From NCBI GenBank assembly GCA_903813345.2, contig CAIIXF020000001.1, forward strand, positions 16,327,915 to 16,387,914: 60,000 nt of DNA, given 5' to 3'. The notes under the pieces were generated by a model. That model was not told the DNA's origin. It searched no databases and saw nothing but the letters and a program-made list of their open reading frames with translations. Each line of letters starts with the position of its first letter. Within the stretch, counting starts at the first letter, position 1. This DNA is from Owenia fusiformis. Taxonomy: Eukaryota > Annelida > Polychaeta > Sabellida > Oweniidae. Shown here piece after piece: positions 9,991 to 24,159 of this stretch. The translations under genes and the position numbers were made by a program.

Positions 9991-12900
9991 ATACTTTTAT
10001 ATCATGGCTACGTTATATCAATGATTCCACGTGTCTGTGTGCGAGTGAAATTAGGAAGAAATGAAACATGACGTCCCGATGACGTCATAAGATTGTCATG
10101 GTAAAAGGTTTGGCGGCTATACAGGAATATATATCCAACCTTTAGCTCCATTGACTTCAATACAAATGCTTCGCTGGGTATGTAATACATATATATATAG
10201 CACTCTAATCTGATTGTAAAATTTCCAGGTTATGGATGGAATAAGTGGGGTTATATGGGGCAAAATATAAGTCTTCTGCTAAAAGGAAACATTTGTTACT
10301 AGCTTATTCATCGAAAGAAGGGGAAAAGCCCCAGGGTTCAAAGATGACCACTTTTATAATGTAAATCTGCATTGAGATGACCTATCGTCCTGATTTGTCC
10401 AAATCGACAAACATTAATATTGTTATCGAATAATATTATTACTTGTTATGTTCCAATACTTCACCAATTAATTGTCTTACTTATACATAACCTTAAACCT
10501 TTTAGCACACAATATACGCTCTGCGTCAGATTGTAATAATATGTTTTGTAAATAATTTGAATGGAACAATAAACAATAAAACAATATAATTTCTGGCGTG
10601 CTAACCAATATCATAGCTTGTTATTTCACATCATGGTGAAGAAAGATGTAAGGAATATGCTTACATTGATTAAAACATCAACTGGCGAGAATTTGCGCAA
10701 ACAAAGGTGGTTATGTCTGTTATTGCTAAACCTCCCCTTTCCCTCCTCGGATTTCCCTCCTCTCTTCATCGGCAATGTCATTAATGTACAGGATAACACA
10801 AAAAATACCACCAACTAATTTTGGAATAACTTTCTGAATAATTAAGGAATCTATGGGCTTTTTGTATAGATAAAGTGTTCAATGGAAAAATGATTTAGAA
10901 TTATCATGTTTTCAGTCCTGGTATGCTCTCAGTGAAATTATCAAACATGTTCAAAAATACAATTTACTTAAAGGAAGAGGTGCGTTTTTGGCAAATACCC
11001 CTATGGTCAAAATGAATCATTCTTAGTGTAGCATGAAAATAGAATGTCATAAAATTCTTTGAAAAGTATTAAAGTGCTTTGGCACACATTGGCTGAGATA
11101 GGTTGTATTGACTTACATGGGGCTGTGCATCATTGACTTAAAGGTTCAATAAAGAACATAGAAGAAATTTGGGAATCATTTTACCTTTCCCGAGCTATTA
11201 GTGCAACGTTTGGCCTAATGTCTTCTTCGCCATACCTATTTTCTTAAAATGTATCCACTTGTCGACGAATACCACCATGCAGACTTGCAAATAGACTTCT
11301 AAATAAGCAATTGAAAGGTTGAACATCCCGCATTTTGTTTTTTGAAACATTTCTGAATGTCCACCATTTAAAATTGTAACTGCAGCTGAGATTAGGTAAG
11401 ACCGCATGTAAGCATGTTTACAGTATAACCGCGGTTGTCTGATATAACCCTATGCATGAACAGGCTATGACTGCCGTTGACGGTCTATTACTGGCGACTC
11501 TTGCAGTTAGCCTGGTCCACTGACGAAGAAAACTCAAAAATGGAAGACTAAAACACCTCAAATCTGCCCATATCAAGATCTTCTTGACAAACGCATGGTA
11601 TATAGGAAACCGAATGTTGGATAGAACCTTAGGTGAAAACGGGGCTGGAATCCAATGACAATATGACCAGGAAAATCATTAAAAGGTACGTGAGGAATTT
11701 TTCTGTCGATGTCGGGAGCAGATTCCCGGGGATTTAGGATGCCAGTGATTGTGAATATCGGCAGAAATTAGGTACGTTCGGGGGTTTTCTTTGTAGCTAA
11801 TGAAAATAGGTGTTAGCCTTGATGAAATATCAAAAATTTGATATATTTTGACACCGGGACCATGATCGTTGGATACGTCTCTGCACTATTTATTCAGCCT
11901 TCAACATGAGGATATCAGCAGATCCCAATAGAGGCCATTGGTTTCCATTGGTCATAGTGTTTTTTTTGGTATTTTTGTGATAATAATAATTTCACAATGT
12001 GACACAAATTGTTTATCTCATCAAATGTGCAAATATGATGGCTGCAATCGATTCAGGTCATACTTAAAATTAGATTGTACATTTTTTCCTTACAAAATGG
12101 CTATAGAAAAATGCTCCAAAAACAACTTTTACACTTATCAAAAATCATACAACTTTGTAAAACCATCAACAAAACCAAATGCAAAACCAAAGAATATACC
12201 ATTATATTTCATTATGTAGTAACATATTTGGATAAGATGTAGGGATGGGTAGGATGCAAATGGATTTTGACAGACACAAAATTACTTGGTTTGGAATCTA
12301 TGCCTCTACACTTCATGATTGAATTATGACCCTAATAAGTGGCCTATACATTAAAACAGTGCTGAATATAGGTCAACAAGATACTAGTGTGCATATAAAT
12401 GTGATAATTAAAGCAGAATACTCATTTTGAAAAATCAGATGAATTATTTTTTTCTCATGGGGAGATCCCAATGGAGAGTGCATATGGTCCTTTCTGGATT
12501 GCTTTCACTAGTTTACACATATATTATCAATAGTATGACATATTAACCAATTTTTCTTAAATCTTCTGTTAAATTTGATAAACTGACTCGCTTATTAGGT
12601 ATATTTTAAGGAAAACAGATTCTTAATTCTAATAGTTTTGAGTGATTTTGTGTCAGAGCACACCTACACGGAAAATTGGAAAATTTCCAAGTTGTTGATC
12701 CTATGCAAGCATAGAAATCTTTTTCTATTGAACACTCTGTCTACACCTAATATATATGAAGATTCATTAATTGTTGAAAAAGTTATTCCAAAATTAGTGA
12801 GTGACATGTTTTGTGTCACCCTGTATAAAAAGAACAAAATGGGTCATAAGATCCATGCGGAACTCCTGCAGTTGACAGGTAATTTTATAATTATTAAACC

Positions 12901-13529
12901 TTCACAAACTCCCAATGTAGTATATGGTATGACATGCCATAACGGTAAGGTACAACACAAAGAATGTGAATTTGCGCTAAAATGTATCTCAGGTAAATGT
13001 ACCCGTGCGTTGTACCCTATACTACATTTGGAATTTATTTAGGTTTAATTATGAAATTCACGGTCAAGTTCACTGTCTGTTCACTGAATGTTGTTACAGA
13101 CATTCACATCTAAAATATCTAGAAACTAGACCAAATCTTTCTGAAACGATGAAAACATCAGTTTGCTCAAATTGCATCATCCTCGTGATGTACCTTACCC
13201 TGTGCGTACAACTGTCACGCTTAATTTTATCTTATTAAAAAGTCTCAAAAGTACATAAGCTAGTGAGATGGCTTCTTGCTTAAGCATTTTATTATCCCAT
13301 CAAAACGAGGATACAGGAAAACTGTCAGAACGTTCATTCATCTTCCTGTCCCACTGTCCATGTGTTTGGGCGATAAATCAAATACTGGTTGACAAATTTG
13401 ATTCAAATTTTACAGGCTTATGCCTTTCGAGCATAGGACAATTTAGCTTAGAAGGAATTTTCAAAATGGCCACTCAGTTGATGGATTTGGTCCAAAGTGT
13501 ATATGTTGATACCAAAGGAGCTATGAAAA
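9991..13529. other. Intergenic, no gene recognised
   Basis: AT-rich sequence with only short frames that start at non-ATG codons and match no family I recognise. Two CRE-like GACGTC sites occur near 10070-10087. No transposon terminus was identified. Confidence 0.5.
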
Positions 13530-13857
13530 AGAAGAGATTTTCAAGAGGGTCGATAAATTTCAAAATGGCTGCCATTTTTCATAACGAAAACATTTTCAAG
13601 ATTTTAGCTAAATTGCAAGATGGCCACCATTCTTTGTAAAATAATGTTATCGTTCATAACCCAAATACCAGTTGGTTTGGTTAAAATTGTATGCGCGATA
13701 TGCCGATACCTAGAGACAACGGAGCACTGCTCGAGAAGACATTTTTCAAGAGGCCATTGAATTTCAAAATGGCTGTCATTTTCAGACAACGGAGCACTGC
13801 TCCAGAAGACATTTTTCAAGAGGCCATTGAATTTCAAAATGGTTGCCATTTTCAGAA
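13530..13857. repeat. Decayed tandem repeat with a 70-bp period
   Basis: Two near-identical copies start with AGACAACGGAGCACTGCTC at 13714 and 13784. A diverged copy of the TTCAAGAGG...TTTCAAAATGGCTGCC part lies upstream at 13536-13580. Confidence 0.75.
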
Positions 13858-14261
13858 AAACATAATCTTCAAATACCAGTGGACTGATTTGACTCAAAGC
13901 TGATTCCTAGGGAAAGAGGAGTTCTGTTCAAGCAATTTTTTTCATGATGGGGGCTATTTATCAAAACATGTTTTGTTCGGTGGGATTGACTACTCCGTGG
14001 AGTGGCTGTTTTCTAGCTACTTAAATAGAATCAGGACCAGCTTTGTCAGTCTTTAGTGCCAATAAAATGTTAAAATCTTCAGTATTTTTCGTTGAAAGAA
14101 GATCCAAGAAGGTATCAATGCTACGACCCATTTAAATTTGGTATAATATTGGTTATTTCCATTCTGGTCATTATTTACTCAAAATTGTATTTCCATATGG
14201 ATTTATTAAAAAGGGTTTTCATCAAACATTAAATGTCATTACTGTCAGTACTGCGTCAACC

Positions 14262-14950
14262 CCAAAAGACTTTCTCGGGGGACAGATTTTTTAGACCCAG
14301 TGCCCAAAATTCCCGGGATTTTGCGGGACATCCACCTGAATTCGTCAAATTTCTTTAAAGCGAAGTCCCCATGATAGTAAAATACCAATCCAACTCTCCG
14401 AAAAATTATGGATTAGGACCCCAGTTTGTCACTTTTTTAAAAATGTAAGGCTTATTTTCTAAAAAGAGGATCTGTTTTTCTCAATTTAAACGTATCAAAA
14501 GATCTTCTCCACTATATTAATAACTTCTGAAAAGGGCATGGGTATTGAAATGCGATAAAGTTAAAACCACATATCCCATGTTATTTTCCCATAGGGAAAA
14601 ATCATGCTATCCAATGTTTTCAGCATGATTTTGGTCATTGAAGATTGATATCTTCAAAACTAGACGTTCAATATCATTCTACTTTTGAAGATGTTTTAGA
14701 CCCCTTGTTGAATAATGTTAAGTTTTCATGCAATAAAAATAAGAAAAAGAAGATACTCTTTTGAGCAAATAAGTTCAACATTTTGAAAAAATAGTTGACG
14801 TGGGGTCCCTATTTACAATTTCTCGAATTGTTCAATTGATATGTTTATCATCATGGGGACTTCACTTGAAAGATAAACAAACACTCTAATTGCGGGACAG
14901 TTAACAGGGTAACCACCAAAGACTTCATCGAGGGACAGATTTTTTAGACA
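14262..14950. repeat. Direct repeat pair bounding a decayed ~0.7-kb segment
   Basis: A ~34-bp sequence containing GGGACAGATTTTTTAGAC occurs at about 14262-14297 and 14917-14950 in the same orientation. Inside, GAAGTCCCCATGATAGTAAA (14353) has an inverted partner near 14845-14870. AATTGCGGGACAGTT at 14888 also matches the nested element near 8052, so this is a dispersed repeat family. Confidence 0.5.
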
Positions 14951-15746
14951 AAGTACACTAAATTCAGGGGACATTCAAGGGATTTGCGCGATTGGGACTT
15001 AATGTAAAAGTACTCAAACCAACTTTCAGGTACTGATGATTAATCAAATATAATGCACTTAACTTAAACACGGTGTTAAATAAACGTCAACACAATCTCA
15101 CACAATATGCATAGGAATATTATTACGTAGTTTCCGTTATATCTTCACATATCGTTTACATTAACATAAACTTCAGGAAAAATGAAAGCACTGAGGAAGA
15201 GGAAGTAACGCATACGGGTTTTAATAATAAATTAGTGTTTACCAAATTCAGTGTAATGCGTACAACTTTTGCAATACTTTATTAGGAGGTCAAAGCCGAC
15301 ATTGCGGGACTTTGTGGGACATTGCATATAAGGTTTACACTTAGAGATTGCTTTCCTTTCTGGGCTTCTTTAAGGTTTTTAGTAATTTCCCTAATTTGAT
15401 GTTTATACTTAGATATTTAGCATTACAGAATTATATTCCATTTGAAGATTGAATAATAATCATGCTTGATAAAACGCATTATTTGTTATAAAAGTGTTAT
15501 TTTGTGGGAAATTTGTGCAATGAAAAATGGGGTATGGGAACTTTATTAAGACAATTATATTGACCTAACATCCTTCCATTTTGGCCAATAGGGTTTATTG
15601 TGCCAGTAATTTCATCCTTATTCTCCATATATCATATGATAATCATTGCTACATCTAAACAATATCATGTTTGCAACTTAAAATCTTGAAAAAGTTGAAG
15701 AATACTCCAAAATAGCGAAAAAATGGGAAAAGAAAAAAGCATGTCA

Positions 15747-16139
15747 AATCTTGAATTCTCAAAATCCCAGTTATTTTATTGCAGATAATGAAAGCCCTAA
15801 TGCTCTTCTTACCAAAAGTAATACTCACTGTACATGGGACATCTGGCTTTTCTGGCAAATTGGATCCAAAGATGGTTGCCATTTCGTCTCTATATTGACC
15901 CTCATGTTTACAACTAAAATCACGAAAACCTTGAAGAAATGGCCGAAAACATCGAAAAAAAAGTTAAAAGTAAAATGCCTGTAAAATCTTGAAAACCCAA
16001 AATCCCAGTTATTTTATTGCAGATTATGAAAGCTCTTATGCTCCTCTTTCCAACAGTAATACCCACTCTACACGAGACATCTGGCTTATTAAACAAACTG
16101 GGTCCAAAGATGGCTGCCATTTCGTCTCTTAATTGACCC
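15747..16139. repeat. Two diverged ~155-bp direct repeats, ~237-bp spacing
   Basis: The block from AAAATCTTGA through CCCAGTTATTTTATTGCAGA to GCCATTTCGTCTCT occurs at 15747-15900 and again at 15984-16139 with many substitutions. The short frames on both strands here follow the repeat and are not genes. Confidence 0.75.
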
Positions 16140-16239
16140 ATGTTCCAGAAAAGGCTCCGTAACCATGGCAACCATTGTGACGTCATAATAAACAATACAT
16201 AAGAACTCTTCAACATGTCCCATATACAAATCAAATAGT

Positions 16240-19200
16240 TATTAACTGGTTTTGGATCATCTTCTTAGCATACCATAAGCTGGAAATATATCTTTTTTCA
16301 CTGATTTTGGTGCATTTTCTAGGTTGTGAAAATACAACAAACATGGGTTGCTTAGCAACGGTGTCATACACTAACCAATCATCTGTGAGAAAAATGAATG
16401 ACATATTTTGGCTTCCCAATGGTCATACTTTCATATAAGAATGAAATTTTTGAAATATAAAATTTGACCTGTGCCACCTCCTGCCCCCTTTTTACAAATA
16501 GTGCCTCTTAAGCTTTATTCTTAGTCTCCGTCTTCATATCACTATTAGTGTTTATGAATTGTTGTAGCAGTATGGATATGCATATGTAAATGTCTCTATC
16601 CATTCTCTTCTCTTCATAGCATTTGCTAGGTTCACCTTCAGCGTCCATATTCATTATCGATATCACTGATCATAATCCGCATTCAGCGTTCATATGTTGT
16701 GTGATCCATTGATAGATGGCACCTGGTGATTCTTTAGTTCATCTTTGTAGGAGCTACTCGTCTCTGAAGTCATCTTCTTCTTTTGTTATTTTATTAGTGA
16801 TTAATATATTATCATGTTATAATGGTTAAATAAGGTGAGTAAATATGATTACTATGTGAGTAATATGTATGAATACATGCAATGATGATACTTGACTAAA
16901 CTTATCTAACTTATCTCTATACCTAACATCTTATGTTCAATTTACTTTTACATGGAGACATACTTATACCTTGTATGCCCTCTATATAAGATTTACAAAA
17001 TTCTGCCCACCTGCACCTTCCAATAAGGTACAATCCGTTCGGCAGATTATCACACTTCATGCATCTTTAACATCTTCCAATAAGATGTTATTCATGATAT
17101 ATGATAAATATATTATAAACAAATTAGAGTTAGTATTATTTACAACTCACTTCAGTCAAAGGCACTGAGGTAATATCGGTTAATAAATTATTCGATCAAT
17201 TAATTATGTACACCTGGATTATATGTTATGATGATACACACGTTATATTTCATAGTAGTTATCATGTGCACACACTAAGTGCATTTAGTGCATTTATTAC
17301 TCATGCACTAAATTAGTAAAACATGCTTCGAATATATATTTGGTTATATGTGATTATATATGTCAGATCAATTAATTATTTACATCTGGTATTTAATTGA
17401 TCAAAAGGGGATTCTTGAGATGATAGCGTCTGAAGTTTTGGCCTCTTCTTCGCTCTAGACCGTTTCATCATCCAAAAGAGGTCCCCAACAGAGACCAATT
17501 TAAGACAACTATTAACTTTCAGGTCTTCTAGAAACTGCCGGGCCTGTTATAAGCGTTAGTGTGAAATATGATATATATATATATACATGCATATATTTAG
17601 CAATTTAAATGAATTCCCCTTTTATTTATGCTTTTTCTTCAAAACTTAAACATGCAATTTATATTCTTATAACACACTTAGTTTTTCACAAATAACACGC
17701 AATGCTTTTAACGCAAACTTTTATCGTCGTTACAAGTATATAAAATGTCATCATGGTCAATATAACATTTGACCTAGTTTTGGGGGACATAATGTTTTAC
17801 AAATTCTTGATCACGACTTATAGTTGTATTCACATGGAACTAATTGTCACATGACGACCTTCTATTCTAATTATGCTCTCCATCGTCAATAAAACTCAAT
17901 ACATATATTTTTTATATTATTGTCATTCAGTAAATATTTATGACAATCGCAATCGCAACTAGAGCAAAAGAAACACAAATCAACACATCGGTCATATTTA
18001 TTCCAAACCAGCTTTTTTTCTTTCCGGAACTCAACTGATCCATTTCTGGAGAGCAACAGGTCTTTTGACCTAAGTCATATGTAAACCGTTTAACATCTTT
18101 GCCATTTTCCCAAAGATTTTTCTAGTAGTATCAAAGTGACCGGTGATTTTCACAACAAATACTCTTCCAAATTTAATTCAACCTTAGCCGCATTAACAGT
18201 TCATTTTAGTAATTAGTTATGTTAAATTTTCATTAAATCTATCATATAATAGGTTCACTCTGGTATATAATTATCTTTGATCATCAGAAAACAATCAAAG
18301 TTCTGATTTATTTTTCAATAACTACAATAAGGTATATGTTTTGACAGATTGCGCTTACAGCGATACTCATCACATTTTTCTGTCTTCAACAGAAATACAT
18401 ACTAGTGTGAGGCTAATAGAAGGCCATGATTTCTCATGATGCGCTTACAGCGTATGACCTAATTATCACTCATCGCCGCTTTTATCAATTGATTATTGGA
18501 TATTTTCATAATTCTTGCGTAGATTTATTTCCTCATGATAATTGAATTTTTCAGGGTTTTGAAATATCTAAATTGCACTGATAATTCATTTAGACTCTAG
18601 TTAGCGCTTTTTTGGAATATTAGCCGAAATGTAATCCGACTATGGATATCTCCTTTGTCAACTTCTTCAATCGCCAAAGCATCTCATAATTCAATCAATA
18701 ACCCGGTTATTGCTGACTTTTTTTTTTATTTCAGTATATACTTATTTATTTCGTCAAATTACAGCCTTTATATTTGTGTCATTCATAATAATTGATTTAT
18801 AGTCGCGCAATTTTGTTCTATCATAAAACATTAAGTATACCGGTTCCCTGATAATTCCATGAAATCATCTAATATAAATTCGGAAATGATCAAATAATAG
18901 ATAAAAGCTTTAATGTCTAGAAAACTAATAATTAGGAACACGAGGGAATGAATCAGATCCCCTCGCATGGCCATTGACCTTGACAATTTTCATTCCTTAA
19001 TTATATCCACTCATTCAAATTTTTTTCAACACTTATATTTTATATTAACCAATATCACCTAATATTTTAAACAACAAATTATTAATGTAACATTTCTCAA
19101 ATATGTTAACTACACTTCTTCATTGTTCTCTTGGAACAATTACGATAGTATATTTTTTATACCGTATTGGTGTTTATTCTTTTCAGTATTTTGCTTATTT

Positions 19201-21400
19201 TTTCCATCTCCTATATTCATCCTCCCTTCACAGAAGTAATGTTTTGACACATGTTTCTAGAGTCAGTCTTCCACCAAACAGGACGTCTCCTTCATGATGT
19301 AAACATGACCCTAAGAAATCATTCTTTCCGGACAATAACAACTTAATTAATGCAATTTTTACAACTCTATTCTATATAATACTTGTAAGTTGATCGTACA
19401 CTTACTCTCCTGTCATTAAAGCAGGTTTCTGATTTAATTATCTACATAATTGGGGAATTATTGATTGTTTCCGATTCCCATAATGGAATTCAAACTTGCT
19501 TTATTCTAGCAAATAATGGGGTTCTACTTTTACCCTCCTTAAAACAATTAGTACTTCATAACTCTTCTCTACTTCATAATCATCATCTCTCTCATATACA
19601 TATTTACTCTTATTATACTCGACATCTTCATTACTTATGTTCTCCATTGACTCTTCATTGGTCAATGCTTAATTGCTTTCTATAGCATTTCTCATTATCT
19701 TATTCTACCATTAAGAATCATTTTGATGTGAGACTAAATCAGGAATGAATCTTTCCTTTTAATGTACTTCACTATCAGATTCAAAATATAGCTAATGGGG
19801 TTCTATTTGACTCCCATTTTAAATAGCTTTTAAAACTCTCTTAATTTCATTATATCTCTTAATTACATAATACTCATTTTATCATCATCATCTTCATATA
19901 TCATCTTTATTTCTTATGTGTATACACTATATCTTCTTTTATTTATCTATTCCATCGACTTCTCTATGGTCGAGGATCAATTAACTTCATATGCCCTTCT
20001 CCTAACTCTTATACCCTCTAGTTTTAAATCATTTTATTGTGAATTATAATCAGGAGCATTATACCTGTTATTACAATCAGGAGCTTTTATACCTGTTATC
20101 TTCATTTTCACAGACAGATTCGAAACATCCATATGGTTTATCTTCTGCATCAATCATCACAGTGACTGTGTCAAGATCATAACCTTCGGGTAATATTTTA
20201 TTTGGCATTCTCCTATTTCTAACTTATCTCATATTTCTAACTTATTCTAACTCATAACAACATATCTCACATTGCTTACGCAAACGTAGGTGTAGACCAT
20301 TCATTGACCATCTGATACCTTTTTGATAAAGGTATAATCAGCTTCATTTAATGACTTGCATATTTTGCAAGGGTCAGCCCACTGTTCCTACTTCTTGACT
20401 TTTATACCTACGATGGGTATTTTAGTCATAAATCTTATTAACTTCTCACCTACTCTCTTTCAGTGCGGTGTAACCTTAAGTTATTCACCTTTATGAATGG
20501 AATCATTTCTCTAGATTCCTCTCAAATTTTCTTATATGTGATCTTACTTTAATTATGTATCATTTCTTGGTAGAAACTTGTCTACTTGATACTTTATTAC
20601 GGATTACCGTTTCAAATCTATATTTTTTAACTACGTTAGGTAGTTATTAACTTTTAACAACTGATATTAATTTACTATACCAGTATCAGCAACAGGTTTT
20701 GTTTTTATTTTGGTTTTCGACGGGTCACAATAACCTAACTTGCCTGAAGCAAAGAGCTCATAAAATATTAAGGCATGTGTTTACCATGCATATGATTCTC
20801 TTGGATCCTGCGTTCAGGAGTTAACTTAGGAACTTGTGACACGTATGTACCTGTACCTTAACATTATCATATTTTTTTGCAGAGGTATGCATACTGCATT
20901 TACCTTCTCACGAAAGTTTATTTATACCCCTTTTAAACTGACAAATATGCTTGCGCAAGTATTTTCAATACAATCATTTAGCATACTTCAGCACAAAACT
21001 ACAAAAGGGACTAAATCATTTGTAATCTTTCTTATAGACCTACTCCTGGTCATAAATTGACTGGATCGAGAATATATTGCTTAACATTTCCCTTCGAGAG
21101 ATTTTCGTGAAGTCTATTTTGACTAGCATAAACAGTTAGTCTTGATTTATGTAGGTTTCTTGATTCAATATGAGAATACAATTATAAAATGGCTTCAATT
21201 AAAATTTTTATGTTAAAGTTATTCATGATTTCATGTAATATTTATTCAAAAAATCGACAATTTGCATTTTGTCCTATTTAATCCTTATATGACAAATAAC
21301 ATCATCGGAATACTTACCTGTCTGATTGTTATTTGTGTGAACGTTTTTCTTTTAAATTTAACCTTTCATTTCCGGTTCTTAATGTTCTAATTTAAAATTC
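16240..21400. other. Long AT-rich intergenic stretch
   Basis: No ORF, RNA gene or complete transposon was recognised. Small local repeats are present: GATCAATTAATTAT at 17194 and 17366, an (AT)n tract near 17570, GCGCTTACAGCG twice near 18350 and 18441, and a tandem 31-bp duplication around AATCAGGAGC at 20050-20105. Confidence 0.5.
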
Positions 21401-21409
21401 AGGATAGAC

Positions 21410-22171
21410 CTAAATATCATAATTCAATAGGCATACGGCTTTTAAAAACTCTGTGTCAATTAAAGACTTTTTGAGCGCCTGTGTCAACAAGACACTTTGC
21501 CACATTACCAAATAATTTTGCTTTTCAAAGCATTTTCTAAATATAAATCTTTCCTGAATCTCAAAGTCTACTATAAATTTCTCGCGAGGATTGTCGTCAA
21601 CATTCTTTCTCGAACGAAACTTAAGTCTTCGCATCTCTAGACTCGGCTTTTGGCGTTTAAAGAGTCAACTTGACGCGTTTTATCGAAATTTTGAGTAACT
21701 AACTCACTTTTGTTATTTTCCAACTCTAAATGTATTTGATTTATACACTCAGCTAACCAAAATGCTGACTCGGCAAAAACGAGATCACTTGATTGCTTGG
21801 AAATAACAATTTTTTTTTAATTCTGGGAGAACGTTTTTGTTTAAAATTTTGCGTTTGTTCCAACCCAGCTGCAAATGCGATGCTAAACGTTTGATATCTT
21901 TCACGATCTTAACTGTCTTAATTGATTTCTGAATCCTAGAAGGTGATCGAGCTTGTATATTACACATTTTCCTACTTAAATATATTTGAATTGTTCTAAT
22001 TTGTTCATTGTTCCGCCACTGTAAGTCGCAATTAACATTGTTAAACAATTTTACAGGGCTTTGATTTAAAGCATTTCCATCAAATGTTTTTATTCTAAAT
22101 TTATTCTGTACCTCATTTCTATTTTGGATCAAAATCTCTAGCCTATTCATTTTTCTCTTGAAGTTCTGCAT
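21410..22171 (-). pseudogene. Possible decayed gag-like coding relic
   Basis: Minus-strand frames at 22171-21785 (128 codons) and 21634-21410 (74 codons) are bridged, in other phases, by a charged helical stretch containing LAECINQIHLELENN. Together they give a Lys/Glu-rich, coil-prone composition like some gag N-termini, broken by frame changes and a stop. A retrotransposon primer-site-like sequence lies just to the right (22530-22545, minus strand TTGGTGGAGCTGCC). No conserved motif is visible, so chance open frames remain possible. Confidence 0.25.
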
Positions 22172-22529
22172 AATGACCTTGTCTAACTATTAATGAATCT
22201 ATAAATAGCCTTGTAAATCTGGGTTCTGACCTGGTTCTAAAATTTTTAATTCGACTTGAATAACTACCGTTATGATCTACTCTACTCATTATCATTTATC
22301 ATAATTCTTAACGAAATTCTGAACCTCGTTTTCCTCAAACCACTGTACAGCTATTAATTATCTGTCTTAAACCTAACTTCTCGCTTGGCATTTTAGGGAA
22401 AAATTTATGTTAGTTGATGTATGATGAAAACATGCTTTTTTCATGCATTTATTAATACTTACATAACCGTTCTTTCTTTTATCTACGGCAGCTTCAACTT
22501 GAATTGTTACCTTTATTACCCGGCAGCTC

Positions 22530-22620
22530 CACCAATTGTTACAGATCGCTACCCGCACAACGACACCACTTGTTACGGATCGCTACATGCACAGCGACAC
22601 CAATTGTTACGGATCGCGAT
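22530..22620. repeat. Three ~33-bp units containing CCAATTGTTACGGATCGCTA
   Basis: The units begin near 22530, 22563 and 22597. Read on the minus strand, the outermost one gives GATCTGTAACAATTGGTGGA, an arrangement like an LTR end followed by a primer binding site. I found no partner LTR. Confidence 0.65.
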
Positions 22621-23225
22621 CGTAACTGTTGCTTCGGGATCTTGTGGTCATTCGGTACTCGCGAGGCTCCTTTCTTCTAATCTAACACGACTCCTTTAGA
22701 TTCGTTTCCTAATTTTATTGTAACTTCTTGATTATCGATCTCCATTATTGATTCGGTCAGCAGAACTTCAGTAGGCTTGTTATTGTTCCTCCTTTCAATA
22801 GTTGTTGAGCATCGTTGTGTGAGTAAAACTTACTGAATCAACAGATCTTGCCGACTTCTTTATATACCAGGTAAAATACATTATTTTACCTGTCAAAATT
22901 GTGCAAATATAAGTAAGAATATTGCTGATTTCATGCTTAGGTAAGCAAGATTCAAATCATAATTCTGAGTTGTGATTGGTTGTTGGAAGTTTCAACTTGT
23001 CAGAATTCTTCTGATATATCTTTATTTTGGCTGAATATAGTAGCGTAGGGATTCCCCTGCACTAAAGCAAACTGAGGTCTAAATAGTCATTAATCATAAG
23101 AAAGCAGCAAGATCTTTACAATGTTTGAATATGCTGAATATAAATGGTATTTTATATTGGATAATAAATAATAAATAAATAATGAAGTAATTATATATAA
23201 TTAAATATAATTACGTACTGACCGA

Positions 23226-23330
23226 ATCATAACAGATATATCATTCATTGATATTTGGTCATGGTTGAGCGAGTAATCATTCCATTTGCAAAGTGGGCCA
23301 AAATTAGCTTTGGGCCAAGTTCACTGGCAT
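23226..23330 (+). repeat. Dispersed repeat related to the 26936-27610 element termini
   Basis: ATATCATTCATT, then GTAATCATTCCATTTGCAAA and GGGCCAAAATTAGC match the left terminal region of the mariner-like element at 26936-27085 with the same spacing. From 23331 to about 24150 I see nothing assignable. Confidence 0.5.
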
Positions 23331-24159
23331 GTAGCGATTATAGCGATACTGGATACTTTACTGAATTGTGTCGAAGTTAGACGTGTGGTGCGGAAGTTAA
23401 TATGCAGATGACCATTATTTCAATGTTATATTGTTTGTAGGCAAATTGAGATTAGGCCATTGTAGTATTTGTTTCACGCATACATAAAGCATAACGCATT
23501 CAAGGGTCACATTTATCATTAAACCAATAACTCAAACATATGACCTTGTACACCGACCACCTCTTGAAATCAATGCAGGCCAATTTCAACGAATGCAAAC
23601 GGTGGTCTATAAAAGAAACATAATCAAGCATGACCACGTCCCAACTTCTTTTGTTTTCTTTACAACTAAGCTATGACTGCAGTCTATTCAGTGTTGCGTA
23701 TCGAACCTTGTTTATTATAAAAATAGTGCAACAACAAGCAGAATTCACACATTTACCTTATACTTATTCTCAACTGAAGACATTGAATTTATCTCTTAGG
23801 TTTTACATTATAAATATCTTAACATGCAGAATACGAAAATAGAGGCTTAGGCCCAACTTTGTATTGATTTTATGAAAATAATCTGATTTTAGAGAAATGA
23901 AAAGAAAAATGTCCACACCCTACACAAAATATTTATGGTTCCCCGGGAATACGTATGTGTTGCTTTATATTAGAATCGTATTCCAGTTACAGAAAGAAGT
24001 ACATATCATGCTAAACTATATACATATATTTATCGTCTATTATCCTTTGACAAGAAAAGTAGAGAATAAAAATGAAAAATTTAAAAAATTTAAAAAAGGA
24101 AATAACATTAATTTTTTAGAAAACTACTTGGTATATGATAAAGCAGATATGTGCGGTCG

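Noticed and set aside
11938-12219. 93-codon frame beginning with a hydrophobic, signal-like stretch and several Cys
   Set aside because: It starts at TTG, has no clear splice context, and the C-terminal half is low-complexity Lys/Asn/Pro. No family was recognised.
12638-13042. 134-codon frame with a CXnC-rich end
   Set aside because: It starts at TTG and contains several internal donor-like sites but no acceptor or recognisable domain. It could be an exon of an unknown gene but cannot be supported.
17400-22530. Second complete LTR retrotransposon on the minus strand
   Set aside because: A primer-site-like sequence exists at 22530 but no matching LTR pair and no pol remains were found.
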